Positions 1-10,100 of a DNA stretch of 64,000 bases are shown here, piece after piece. Position 1 is the stretch's first letter. Each line of letters opens with the position of its first letter. The DNA comes from Kazachstania africana CBS 2517. Lineage: Eukaryota > Ascomycota > Saccharomycetes > Saccharomycetales > Saccharomycetaceae. The translations under genes and the position numbers were made by a program. Under the pieces are notes generated by a model, which worked only from the letters and a program-made list of their open reading frames with translations, was not told the DNA's origin and ran no database searches. The stretch spans positions 558,001 to 622,000 of the forward strand of contig NC_018940.1 of the NCBI RefSeq assembly GCF_000304475.1, written 5' to 3'.

Positions 1-619
1 CAGTAGTACAGTCAGATTGATGGATAAACCCACTCATTATTTGTTCTAAAGAACCATCCTTGTCATTGATCTGATAACACCAAACGGAACCATCTGTGGC
101 ACCAAATGCAAAAATGTTATCAATAGTTGGATGACACTTTAACCACACAACTTCTTCTACTTCAGTTAACTCTGAGGCTGGTTTCCATTGAGAACCGCCC
201 TTGACACCTAAGTGAACCGAAATTTTACCATTCATATCAGCAGTCACTAAGAATTTACCATTATTGGTAAAAGATGCTACAATAACAGATTCAGTGTGTC
301 CGTTAATGGTACCTGCAAATTTTGGAGGATGAGAATGTGATGTCCACAGATGTGCCACGTTATCACCACCACCGGTTACAACTAATGGTAGAGTAGGATG
401 ATGTGCGACGGTAAACACAGAATCAGTGTGCTTGTCAAAGTATGTACTTGAGTTATTGGACATGTCAATTTCGATAGTTTCATTTTCCACATCCATATCG
501 TCATCATCTTCTGGTGGGGCGTCAGTGTCATTCATAGGAACAATTTCTTGATCGACCTCATCGTTTTGAATAAACTCTTCCTCTGGTTGGGTATTTGGGA
601 GGGTATTTTCTTCTGACAT
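1..619 (-). CDS. SQT1: Sqt1-like WD40 protein, N-terminal part (runs off the window)
   Basis: The first 206 codons of a minus-strand gene starting at ATG 619 are present; the rest lies beyond base 1. Residues 1-50 are very acidic (runs of D and E). WD40 repeats follow, with segments such as VTGGGDNVAHLW and FGATDGSVWCYQ. In S. cerevisiae Sqt1 is the dedicated chaperone that captures newly made ribosomal protein Rpl10 (uL16) and delivers it to the 60S subunit. The acidic N-terminus and the WD40 spacing match my knowledge of Sqt1. The downstream neighbour in S. cerevisiae, STS1, is not found between this gene and DSN1. Identification is by recalled family sequence, not a search. Confidence 0.93.
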   Translation of the reverse strand, partial: MSEENTLPNTQPEEEFIQNDEVDQEIVPMNDTDAPPEDDDDMDVENETIEIDMSNNSSTYFDKHTDSVFTVAHHPTLPLVVTGGGDNVAHLWTSHSHPPKFAGTINGHTESVIVASFTNNGKFLVTADMNGKISVHLGVKGGSQWKPASELTEVEEVVWLKCHPTIDNIFAFGATDGSVWCYQINDKDGSLEQIMSGFIHQSDCTT

Positions 620-1104
620 ATGTGTTAATACTATTGCTTTTATTGGAACTTCTGAGCACAGGTAAAACAATAACTATGATATCTGAAACAGCTCAATATA
701 TTGTGATTTTCCTTATATTTCGTCTGTTATATAGGAACCTCATCGAAGGAAATTTAAAATTTTTTTAGTGAAAATTATGTAACAATGACCGGGTAATGAG
801 ATATCCTCGCTTACTAACAAGTACAAACTGGTTACCATAAAAGTGAAGAGAACCAAGAAGACACTTTTAAATTAACAATCTCTTAACTAAGATTGGTTCA
901 CAGCTTCCCAGGTCAATGTCCACAAGCCAGGACGTTTTTATACCTGGCAGCCTCATAAAAAGGCGAATTTCCTCATACACCAACGATAAGTTGTCACTGA
1001 AAAATGTTTTCTATTCGAAATTTCGCTGGAAGTGATGGGAGATTAATATTTCTCTATATATCCGTGATAAGCAGTAGTGCAGAAATTAACAAATACCTTG
1101 ATTA
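620..1104. other. Intergenic: SQT1 promoter and upstream flank of tRNA-Pro
   Basis: About 485 bases without a plausible gene. It must contain the SQT1 promoter (minus strand). There is an AT-rich stretch near 755-775, but I see no motif I would name with confidence. Confidence 0.5.
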
Positions 1105-1214
1105 GGGCGTGTGGTCTAGTGGTATGATTCTCGCTTTGGGCGATTCTTAAGAAAAACTTAGGAAATAAATCACAAACATGCGAGAGGCCCTGGGTTCAAT
1201 TCCCAGCTCGCCCC
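1105..1214 (+). tRNA. tP(UGG): tRNA-Pro (anticodon TGG) with a 38-nt intron
   Basis: The 5' acceptor GGGCGTG pairs with the 3' CTCGCCC, followed by discriminator C1214. The A box GTGGTCTAGTGG and B box GGTTCAATTCC are present. The anticodon TGG is at 1137-1139 and G37 is at 1140. An intron at 1141-1178 separates G37 from T38, the usual eukaryotic position, and the 3' half of the anticodon stem (GCGAG) resumes at 1180. The mature sequence matches yeast tRNA-Pro(UGG) closely. A T-rich terminator region (TTTATTTATTTTTT) follows from about 1217. Confidence 0.97.
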
Positions 1215-1514
1215 AATTTATTTATTTTTTAAGAGGGTAATTTTATCAACATCTGCTATCATCTTCTACTGTTTCCTGATAAGTTACTATTTTCTTCTAT
1301 TTTAATTATTGGATCAAGAATTGAGTTTAGGATATCTTTTTCATGAAAAATTTGTAACTTCCTGGGGGTATTATCATAAAACTAAGTAGTTTTGCCAGAT
1401 CCATGGGGTTGGTGATCTGACTCAACCTTTTGAGAAGTTTTATGTAAAATAATGTTACAATTATATGAATAAATAATTTAAATTTCGCAGTACATATTGC
1501 AGGACATCTGTTTT
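1215..1514. other. Intergenic: tRNA-Pro terminator and DSN1 3' flank
   Basis: This 300-base AT-rich spacer holds the T-rich Pol III terminator just after the tRNA and the 3' untranslated region of DSN1, which reads in from the right. I see nothing else definite. Confidence 0.5.
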
Positions 1515-3209
1515 TTAACTGTGAGGTGTGGACAACGAGTCACTCAGACCACGCAATAAACGTTTTGGATTGGTATGTTTATTCGTTATGTTTTCATTTT
1601 CAATGACCGCCTGTGAAACTGCATTTAATTTCTTCCCAGTTAATTCGCATAAAGTGTTTGAATGTGAATTTAATAAGTGCGCGTGAATGTGCATTCGGTT
1701 TATACGTTTAACAATATCTTCTTCCAATTCACTTATTTTTCCTTTTTGCGTTTCATTATGATTTTGTCCCACTCTGGAAAGGAGTTTTAATTCCGCCTTT
1801 CGAATCTCATCAATGCCTTGCCATTCTTGCGTAGGATCTTGTTGGTCTAAAGCTTTTGCCCATTGAGCGAAGCCTTCCTTTAATCTTTGCACTTTTTCTG
1901 TCAGAATAGTCAAGTTGTTTTCATTTTCAACATTCTTTGGGTTTGGTAAAAGATATTTATCCTCAAAACTATCACCACCTTGACCCGTTATTAATCTTTT
2001 CCTCTTACTCTTTTTCTTTCTTTCTTTTTGGCCTTCTCCTTCATCAAATAAACTTCTTAATACTGTGTCTTCTCGGATTTCATCTCGATCATCTGAGACT
2101 TCTTCTTCACTACTATTAGATATGGTGTCATCACCCTCATATTCCCAGTCAATGTCAATGTTGCCTCGTCTTAGGTCCGTGATGAATTCTTTAATAATAC
2201 CCATTGCAATTTTTTTTGAGTCCACAAAGGAGTTTCTCTCATCATTGATCCTCAGTTTATAGTCCAGCATCTTATTTTTAGTATTGTCACCTTCATTCAA
2301 TGTTTCATAGCTCCTGATTGCACACCAATTGAAAAGCTGTCTGACTTGTAATCCCTCTCCAAAAGAGGTATTTCCAATATGTCTGTAAAATTGATCATCT
2401 GGAACATCACGATGTGGGGATATTATCATTTGATCTCTATTTGACATTATCGACAGTCTGCGCCCTCTTTGATCAGCTAAGGATTTTCGACCTTTTCTAG
2501 TCTTTTGAACATATTGTAAGTTATTTGGATGTAACGTTGGCGCTGGTAAGAGCTCTGAGTTGCTTTGTTGGGACGCCGAATATAATGGTTGAATTGATGT
2601 GCTTGGTATCATGGGGACTGATTGACTATAATATTGAGAGGGCACTGAGGATCCTGGCGGCGCTAGTTGCATGAACGGTTGAGGTACCATCTGGGGATGG
2701 TATCCAGGAGAGCCGGGATATGGTACAACACCATAGTAAAACGGTGGCCAAGCGTTCATAGTTGGTTGCTGGGACCTTAAGACTGAATTATCAGGATTTG
2801 CTTGGGAGGAAGGGATACTACCTGGATCTGTTTTGGAAGTTTCAAATCTGTGCTTCTGTGTTGATTGCTGAGGGATGGTTAAATTGGGAGCGGACGAGTC
2901 AAAGTTTTCTATCCATTTAGCTTTTTTAACATCTTGAAGGTTGTCTAACCTTTCTCCTAACGTTGGAGCTCCCTCGATATGCTTATTCTTATGCCTCTTA
3001 AATTTAAAATCATTATCAGTCCCCGCGCTTGAACTTGTTCTTGGGATAACAGGTGACGTTTCTTTTAACAGGGATATATCAGTATCGTTAGCTTCGGTAG
3101 AAAGAGAGGCCTTTTGTTGATTGGTTTCAGAAATTGGTAATGTTTCCATCTTGAGCGGATACAACCTCTTCCTGGGGAGCGTTGTGGTTCTAACGCTATC
3201 TAAGCTCAT
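1515..3209 (-). CDS. DSN1: Dsn1-like MIND/Mis12 kinetochore complex subunit
   Basis: This 564-residue protein is close in length to S. cerevisiae Dsn1 (576). Conserved blocks include FKFKRHKNKH and PTLGERLDNLQD in the N-terminal third, and the basic RGRRLS segment with a nearby S/T-rich stretch, which is the region phosphorylated by Aurora B (Ipl1) in yeast. FGEGLQVRQLFNWC near residue 290 is the start of the structured Dsn1 core, and the C-terminal half is predicted helical. In the MIND complex (Mtw1, Nnf1, Nsl1, Dsn1), Dsn1 links centromeric CENP-C/Mif2 to the Ndc80 complex. The middle is low-complexity and rich in P, Q and S, as expected for a fast-evolving kinetochore protein. The ATG at 3209 begins MSLDSV, resembling the S. 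cerevisiae start. Confidence 0.93.
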   Translation of the reverse strand: MSLDSVRTTTLPRKRLYPLKMETLPISETNQQKASLSTEANDTDISLLKETSPVIPRTSSSAGTDNDFKFKRHKNKHIEGAPTLGERLDNLQDVKKAKWIENFDSSAPNLTIPQQSTQKHRFETSKTDPGSIPSSQANPDNSVLRSQQPTMNAWPPFYYGVVPYPGSPGYHPQMVPQPFMQLAPPGSSVPSQYYSQSVPMIPSTSIQPLYSASQQSNSELLPAPTLHPNNLQYVQKTRKGRKSLADQRGRRLSIMSNRDQMIISPHRDVPDDQFYRHIGNTSFGEGLQVRQLFNWCAIRSYETLNEGDNTKNKMLDYKLRINDERNSFVDSKKIAMGIIKEFITDLRRGNIDIDWEYEGDDTISNSSEEEVSDDRDEIREDTVLRSLFDEGEGQKERKKKSKRKRLITGQGGDSFEDKYLLPNPKNVENENNLTILTEKVQRLKEGFAQWAKALDQQDPTQEWQGIDEIRKAELKLLSRVGQNHNETQKGKISELEEDIVKRINRMHIHAHLLNSHSNTLCELTGKKLNAVSQAVIENENITNKHTNPKRLLRGLSDSLSTPHS

Positions 3210-3584
3210 TGACCATATAAATTATACCACTATCAATTCAAATAAAACAATCCAAATCAGTCGAAGTTCACTTTAGAAGCGTTCACCTTTCACCTATTTT
3301 CGATACTTAAATTATTTTTTTTTGGTTTTGATTATTTACTAGATTTCTTAGGACTTACTTTATCGCGTTGACCTGCATTACCCGAATAACAATCAGACAG
3401 ATCTCTCAGACTCGAAGTTCGAAGATAATATTTGTATTTAGCCTTGAAGTTCAATAATAAAACTTATAATGATATATATCAAATTAAATATACATGAAGC
3501 TATGCATGTGGACCCCGAAATAGATGAAAGAGAAATGAAAAGACATAAAGTTATTTAACATTATGAGATCAAATTTGTAAATTA
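3210..3584. other. Intergenic: DSN1 promoter and DUT1 3' flank
   Basis: About 375 AT-rich bases between two minus-strand genes. It should hold the DSN1 promoter. A T9 tract lies near 3315-3323. No specific operator was recognised. Confidence 0.5.
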
Positions 3585-4052
3585 TCATTTACCCGTACTA
3601 CCAAAACCACCTGCACCCCTTGTGCTTTCTTCTAATGAATCGACCACAACAATTTCTGCGTCATCGACGATCTTTTCTAGAATTAATTGGGCAACACGGT
3701 CACCCTTAACAATTTCAAAATCCTTTTCGGAATGGTTGAAAAGAACAACTTTAACTTCACCAGTATAGTCTCTGTCAACAACACCAGCGCCAGTTTGAAT
3801 ACCGTGTTTGACAGCTATACCTGATCTTGGAGCAATTCTACCATATGTGCCAACCGGAACTGTGAATGAAATATCTGTACTAACCATACCTTGACCACGA
3901 GCTGGTATAACAATGGCCTTAGAGGCATAGATATCATAACCAGCTGCTGTTGCAGAGCCCTTGGTAGGAACTGTAGCATCTGGAGAACGTAGTTGAATTT
4001 TTAAAGATTCTGGCAACTTTTGGTGTTTGGTTGGGTGTTCAGTTGTGGTCAT
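3585..4052 (-). CDS. DUT1: dUTP pyrophosphatase (dUTPase)
   Basis: This 155-residue homotrimeric dUTPase hydrolyses dUTP to dUMP and pyrophosphate, keeping uracil out of DNA and supplying dUMP for dTMP synthesis. All five family motifs are visible: AAGYDIYA (about 36-43), PRSGIA (75-80), [11 protein letters not shown] (90-100, with the catalytic Asp), GDRVAQLIL (117-125) and the C-terminal Phe arm [10 protein letters not shown] (about 145-154). The length fits the yeast enzyme (147). The promoter has two perfect MCB sites, consistent with the known G1/S expression of yeast DUT1. In S. cerevisiae this gene (YBR252W) is on chromosome II, so its position between DSN1 and NUP188 is a synteny difference. 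Confidence 0.98.
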   Translation of the reverse strand: MTTTEHPTKHQKLPESLKIQLRSPDATVPTKGSATAAGYDIYASKAIVIPARGQGMVSTDISFTVPVGTYGRIAPRSGIAVKHGIQTGAGVVDRDYTGEVKVVLFNHSEKDFEIVKGDRVAQLILEKIVDDAEIVVVDSLEESTRGAGGFGSTGK

Positions 4053-4190
4053 TTTTCAATATAATAGGTTTATTTCACTTTCTTACTCTATTATTTATCA
4101 GTATGGAGGATAAAAGCTTGTATACTCAGAGAAAGAGCGTTAATAGAAACTTTTTCAAAGGTTTCATATTTATATCATAAGCACAAGTTT

Positions 4191-4215
4191 ACGCGTAATT
4201 TGTCCATTGACGCGT
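4191..4215. promoter_or_regulatory. Paired MCB (MluI cell-cycle box) elements upstream of DUT1
   Basis: Two exact ACGCGT hexamers lie at 4191-4196 and 4210-4215, 139-163 bp upstream of the DUT1 ATG. A partial ACGCGC is at 4231. ACGCGT is the binding site of MBF (Mbp1-Swi6), which drives G1/S transcription of DNA synthesis genes. Function is inferred from the motif and the target gene. Confidence 0.7.
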
Positions 4216-5888
4216 CTTAAGATGATGGCAACGCGCAGAAATTTCGCATGTCATCGATGACATAACTTTACAGCCTTGTTGGAAGGACATGGACACGTAA
4301 AACATTTCAGAAGATTAGCAAAATTTTAGTCGCAATTGGTCCAAAGATGTTAAACCAGGTCTGAGGCGATTGGCGATTTCACAAGTATATATATAGTTTT
4401 ACTTGTAGAAGGAGTGTTGTTAATATATAGCATTAGAATTGAAGAAGAATGAATATGATGTTCCTTAGTTTTTCTATATCTGAATATTACAAAAGTTGCA
4501 ATAGAGTATATCTTCATATTCAAGCATATCTGATTGCTATTTATACTTATTTTTCACCAGCAGTGACTTAAGGAACTATTTAGCTGCTATGTCACTTTAA
4601 AGTTCTTCAGACACACACGCTCATGTGTGTTGCTTACATTGTACACTTTAGATTATAGGAAGTGAGCTTCGTGATATCCTGTTTCATGTGGCCTTCATAT
4701 ATTGAAAGTTATTCAATTTTCAACGTGAAACCCGTAATGTTATAAGACAGTTGAAGAAGCCCCGCTTTGAAACTTTATTATAATACACGAGAGAAAAATT
4801 GCCCTTCTATCTTGCAAAGCTGTTACAAAATCAACTCAAAAGTCCTTTTTCAATTACTCGTTATTTCATATGGCAGGAACGGTTTTTAATGGCTCGAGTC
4901 ATGTCTGAGATAAAGTAGACACATGTCTTGTACTCGACGTCAAACAAAATTCTCAAAATGTACCTAAATGATTCTTGCATTAATATCTTCCGCAAGCAAA
5001 AAACTGCAACTCTTCATCTCATGTCTATGAGGATCTCATTTTGACACTCATAGATCATTGTATCTGAGACTCCACTGGGCTTACCATGACCATGGGAACA
5101 GATTAAGTACTGCAAACTAAAATTTGTTCTTTGGAAAGGAGTTATATATTTTAAGAAAATTTAATGGAATAAAATTTATAAGGCTCATAGGGTTCGTTAA
5201 AACCTAATCATTAATTAATATGTAGCTTTATTTGGTTTTATATTTTTTGATCAATTTTTTTGGTACTTGGGAACTTTTGGATGCGTTCCTTTCTCGAACA
5301 AAAAATTAAATACAATTTCGTTCTGACAAATAAATGACAGTAAAAATAATGTGCCTGAATTTATGCTAGTTTCGTAAATTCTTATTCAAAACACATTTAA
5401 TGGGAATAAAATTATTAATATTTGTGAGTAAATTCCCCAATTCATCTATTCTTCTTTTAACGAAAAAAGCGACTATACATCTAGTCGTATCTCTTACATA
5501 TTAAAATGCCCGGTAATACATGCAAAAATACATAATGATATATAAATATACTTTAACCAATTAAAAAATCCTATAGATATGATCGTCTCATGAAAATTTG
5601 ACGTAAAGGAAGATCAGAGGATGTCTCTTGTATATTATTATCGTTAATATTGTTCATGTTGTGGATGTCAGCCAAATAATTAAAATAATTCTTATTAGCC
5701 AGTGGTTATACCAAATAGTGCACTGGTTTTCTATACAATAAAATATACAATAAATAATATACATTGAGACAAACTTTGATCAAACTTCAGTGTTCACCTG
5801 AGTATTTATACGTTTTCCAACATATTTTGCTTCGTAACAATTTTCCATGTTCTATATTCAAATTTGTAATATTCTTTAATATTTACTG

Positions 5889-5990
5889 CCGATAAATTCA
5901 TCAATTTATCACATTACCATATTATTATGTAATGTTTCCTATCGATAAATTTACTGTTCTCATATTACCTCATTATTATGTAATTGAATT
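5889..5990. repeat. Two adjacent inverted repeats followed by a degenerate copy
   Basis: GATAAATT (5891-5898) and AATTTATC (5903-5910) form an 8-bp perfect inverted repeat. Immediately after, ACATTAC (5911-5917) pairs with GTAATGT (5929-5935). About 53 bp downstream, the elements CGATAAATT, ATTACC and ATTATTATGTAAT recur in the same order in a diverged copy. The block lies about 265 bp upstream of tRNA-Gly. Confidence 0.6.
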
Positions 5991-6255
5991 CTTCTAGAAC
6001 ATTCTAAATTTGTCATTCTAACTATCAAAACATTGAAATGTCAGTATAATGCCATTTCCAGCAAAATTGTTACAAGGAGGAACAGTACTCAAACTCGAAG
6101 GGTTACTCTATATTTGACAGGAACTTATATGTATCACTTTATTTTAGGATGTCTGGACAGGTCTGCAGCGCTACCAGGTCTTGGTATATGGGAAGCCCCA
6201 GTCATTGTATGTAGTACTTCAGAGTATATTTCTTGCCCATACAAGAAACAAATAG

Positions 6256-6326
6256 GCGCAAGTGGTTTAGTGGTAAAATCCAACGTTGCCATCGTTGGGC
6301 CCCCGGTTCGATTCCGGGCTTGCGCA
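6256..6326 (+). tRNA. tG(GCC): tRNA-Gly (anticodon GCC)
   Basis: This 71-nt intronless gene has acceptor GCGCAAG paired with CTTGCGC and discriminator A6326. The A box is GTGGTTTAGTGG, the anticodon loop contains GCC, and the B box is GGTTCGATTCC. It is essentially identical to the yeast tRNA-Gly(GCC) consensus. T-rich terminator sequence (TTTATTTTT) follows at once. Confidence 0.98.
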
Positions 6327-7188
6327 TTTATTTTTCCAATTTTTTATCCATGGTGGAGACGAAGGAGCTTCGAATCTTCCACATGAAAAGAACCCGTTGT
6401 TAATGAAATTTTTTTTGCGGTTCTTTTTTCTCTGTATATAAACTGAATAAAAACAACATTTTAATGAGTGGAACAACTTCAATTCCCCACCTAATAATAT
6501 AATCTTCTTTTTTTCTATTTTACACACAAACTATGGGCAGTTTCAACTGCGTTACGCTTGGTCAAATAGGAAGAAACGTTAAATGGTATTGCCGCAATTG
6601 TTAGGCAACAATCTGTTCCATTTTGCTGTCCATCTAGCACACTTGTCAAATTCCCGATAGACTAATCATGTGACATATCTATCGGAGCCGTTGTTGTGCT
6701 GATATTAAGAATTTTTTTATGAAGACAGATTCTATCCTAGCTTTTAGGAATGTCACTTTTTCTTTTCTATAATTGTGACTGGAATCATTTCTGATAATTT
6801 CACATGAGTTCGAAGTTATCTGTTTTCTAACAACTTTTATGTGTCTTTTTATCTTGGTAATACCATTTTTAAAGTCATGAAGGTATAGCTTAGAGTATAC
6901 CGATTTGGTAATCTCTGTCAATTAGAATCTCTATCAGATTTTAAGCTTATTCCAGTTGATGACATATTTACCCGGCCGAAAATTAATTTTTTGATGGAAG
7001 CAAAAATATATATATTCATCATCTTGATCATAAATAAATGAGCTACAGATAGTTTCTTCGGATAAATACCTAACAGTGACCCCTTTTGAAGCATTGCCAT
7101 AACCTGTTGACTTCACCAAAGTCTTTTGTGTTTACACCGCCAGTCCTACTCCATCAGTTTACGGGGATTTAAGTTACATTAAACTGAA
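6327..7188. other. Intergenic: tRNA-Gly terminator and NUP188 promoter
   Basis: About 860 bases. The Pol III terminator is at the left end and the NUP188 promoter should be at the right. The small open frames here (60-86 codons) are unsupported, and one crosses the tRNA. I see no named element. Confidence 0.5.
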
Positions 7189-10100
7189 ATGTCGAATAAA
7201 GCTATTGATGGTAGTAAACTAAGAGGCCCTTCGTTCACTTTTAGTGACGTCGAATTTTTCCTCAAGTCGTTTCCAAATAATTTTGACTTTACAAGAAAGG
7301 ACCTCAACTCTAGTTTCATGAAAGTAGAAGAATTTCTTTCTCAAAACAAACAAATTTTTAAAACAATAGCAGAATTTGATAGTGATCAGCTCGACCAACA
7401 TTCACAAAAATCTGCTCATTCATTTACGTTGAGAGGTTCTACATATGTAGCTACCAATGAAGATTGTAATATTGCAATGAAGTTGGCAAAATGTTTAACA
7501 TTAAACTTCAAAGAATGTTTAAGATTAGTTATTCAGAGCCGGGAGAAGAATTATTGCCAAGTGGAACCTTCTTTAATAGACTTAACCAAACTCATATTGC
7601 GCGAAAGGAATGGCGTTATACAGACACTTTTCCATTTAATAAATAACGAATGTTTCCCAATTATTGAAGATAAATACTATAACCTTTTAACCAACGAATT
7701 AAAGTCTGAAATCTGTGAAAATTTGATCAATTTAATTTACAAAATTATCGAAAATTCCATAACTAATAATATTGAGCCTACTGAGATAAATGACAATGAA
7801 ATACCGGAGAATGACTCTCAAGAATTGTTACAAATCAAGAACTCTTTTGACGTGGTGCACTTAGCAAACATCTTAAGCTTACTTTCAAATTTGTTCTTGA
7901 ATTCGGCAACCCCATCCAAAATAGTCGTTAAATGGTTTCAAAATCTATCAATAATTACTGACTTTTTAGACAGTAAGCTAGGCATTATATTAAATGATTC
8001 TCCATATCCAACCATTTCCAAATTAGGTTCTTTTGTGACGATTAATTCCCTTTTAATATTAGGTCTGGATACTACAACCTTTTCGGTTAACATAGACACG
8101 CCATACTTCAGTGATACTGCGGCATTTTTACAAGTACAAGACGCTATCGACAAACTTTCTTCAAACTCAATTTTATCATACATGTGGTCTTTCGTACTAT
8201 TCACTAAATCGTACATAATAGAAGAGGACGTCACAGCACATACATCTTTCCTCCAAGAGTTTCGTTCACATTGTGGGGACAACAGCCATCTATCAATGTT
8301 GTCTACATTGTTCGCCAAAAGAGCGGAAGAGCAGAATGTTTTAGGTTCGATAGTTGATTTATCTGAGTCTCTTTCGCCAGAGAAATTTTATTCGGCAATT
8401 ATCTGTTCCTTCTTAGCATTGGCATTGAACTTTATCCCAATCACTATTGAAGTATCTAAAGTGATTAAATTCGTTTTACTAAAATGTCCTAAAGATTTTG
8501 TAGAAAATTTTTTGACATGCGATGCATTTGAAAGAAGTTTAATTTTAATTAAAGCCAAGCTTCCACTTGTAGATGAAGCCTTAATACCATTGATTAATAT
8601 TGCTATCGTTAACATTGAATTTGCGAACTTTGAACTAAAAGAATTAAATACTTACGCTACAAAGACAAAAATCGGGGAATTAGACTATGATATATATGAT
8701 GAAACCCTTAAATTGACGGGAACCTCTTCAGAAGCTCTAATTACTACAAGCAATATGCTCTCCAATGAACTAGTTGTTTTAAAAAAAGAAACTTTAATAA
8801 AGCCTCCTTTAGAATTTAATGATAGTATTTTGATGCCAATTCCAGCAGACACAAAAGGAAAAATCTTACAAGGTGCTTCTAATTCCTCTGATGATGACTT
8901 AGTTGTATTTATGCATAGCTACAGCGGCTGGTCTTTGATAGGTCGTGCATTACAAAATCTTGGTGAGCAGTATTCTCAACAAGGTAATGTAATGGATGAA
9001 AAATTTCAAGATATTATGATGTCAATTATTGAACTCACCTCCAGTCTTATTTCGTCTTCAGGTTCGGCCGAAAAAACTATAGAAATTTTGGGTTACATGT
9101 CAAGTAACATTAAAAAAGACGATATCATTTCTGTGATTTTCAAAATTTTCGAAGTGGCATTGAATAAAAGAAACTATAATATATCTTGTATCTGTTCTGA
9201 CTTCACAGAATCTCTTATTAAAGATCTGCCACATTTTGTATGGTCCTTTCTCGCTCGTTCCGATATTCTGGAAAGATTTGGGAAAACAGGTTTAGCAAGT
9301 ATTATTCTGGGTACTATGGAAATTACCAATGGGGAGTACGATTTTACAATAAAAATTTCCAAGCTAGCGACATCGTTGGTTCAAGAATCAATCTTCCAAG
9401 ATTCTACTATTCCAACAAGGACCAAGAAAGATATACTTGAAAAAATAACCACTCATTTACTACATGTTTACCAGAGCTACCAATATTGGAAATTTGATAA
9501 TATATACCAAAAGTTTGAACTGGGTTTTCACTTGGCTAAATTTTTTTCTAATGTTTTATCCAATCTACATGGAATGGATTCAGGTGCATCCCCACAGGAT
9601 AGAATTACCAATATCCTAGCAAAGGCAGGAAGAGACGTCGTTATGACTTTCCTGGGTTCAGAAGCTCAAAATTCACAAGCATCTAATAATCTACTGAAGA
9701 TACTACTCTCTGCATCAGATAAGCAGGTAACGACTATTGGTGATGAAGGTTTTGGCCCCACATATACTACTTTACTCAAAGCATCATTCGAACTGTCCAA
9801 AAGTTTGATCTATATCAGGAACGTACTCAAACTTTCGCCCAGCACTTTAGAGAAATCAATATTCAAGAATTCATCTACCCTTATAGAAATATATCATTCT
9901 ACTCCTAGTATGAAAAGATGCATTATGAATGTTTTCAACGCATTGGTTAGCGTAACATGGAATGAAGACTATCCATCATTATTGGCATACCTCGGAGATA
10001 ACCACTCCAAGTTATTCTTCAATACTATTGCTGCAGATATAACGAATGAACTCAGTAACTTCGAACTTTCCAATGATGTTTACGTATTTTTTGGGTCATT

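Larger units (their letters stand above)
4053..6255. other. Long non-coding stretch between DUT1 and tRNA-Gly
   Basis: About 2.2 kb with no open frame I would call a gene. The first 200 bases are the DUT1 promoter. An exact match to the 11-bp ARS core consensus (WTTTAYRTTTW) occurs at 5236-5246, but such matches are common by chance in AT-rich DNA. Bases 5889-5990 hold adjacent hairpin-forming inverted repeats and a degenerate direct repeat. I found no recognisable relic gene; a degraded retrotransposon LTR near the tRNA is possible but not provable by eye. Confidence 0.45.

Noticed and set aside
5651..6032. Possible second LTR upstream of tRNA-Gly (TGTT start, AACA end)
   Set aside because: Ends are only four bases, there is no target duplication, and the interior does not resemble the 38128-38529 segment; kept only as a remark in the gap entry.
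6033..6386. 117-codon open frame on the plus strand
   Set aside because: It runs through tRNA-Gly(GCC) and its translation resembles nothing known; its ends are in non-coding flank.
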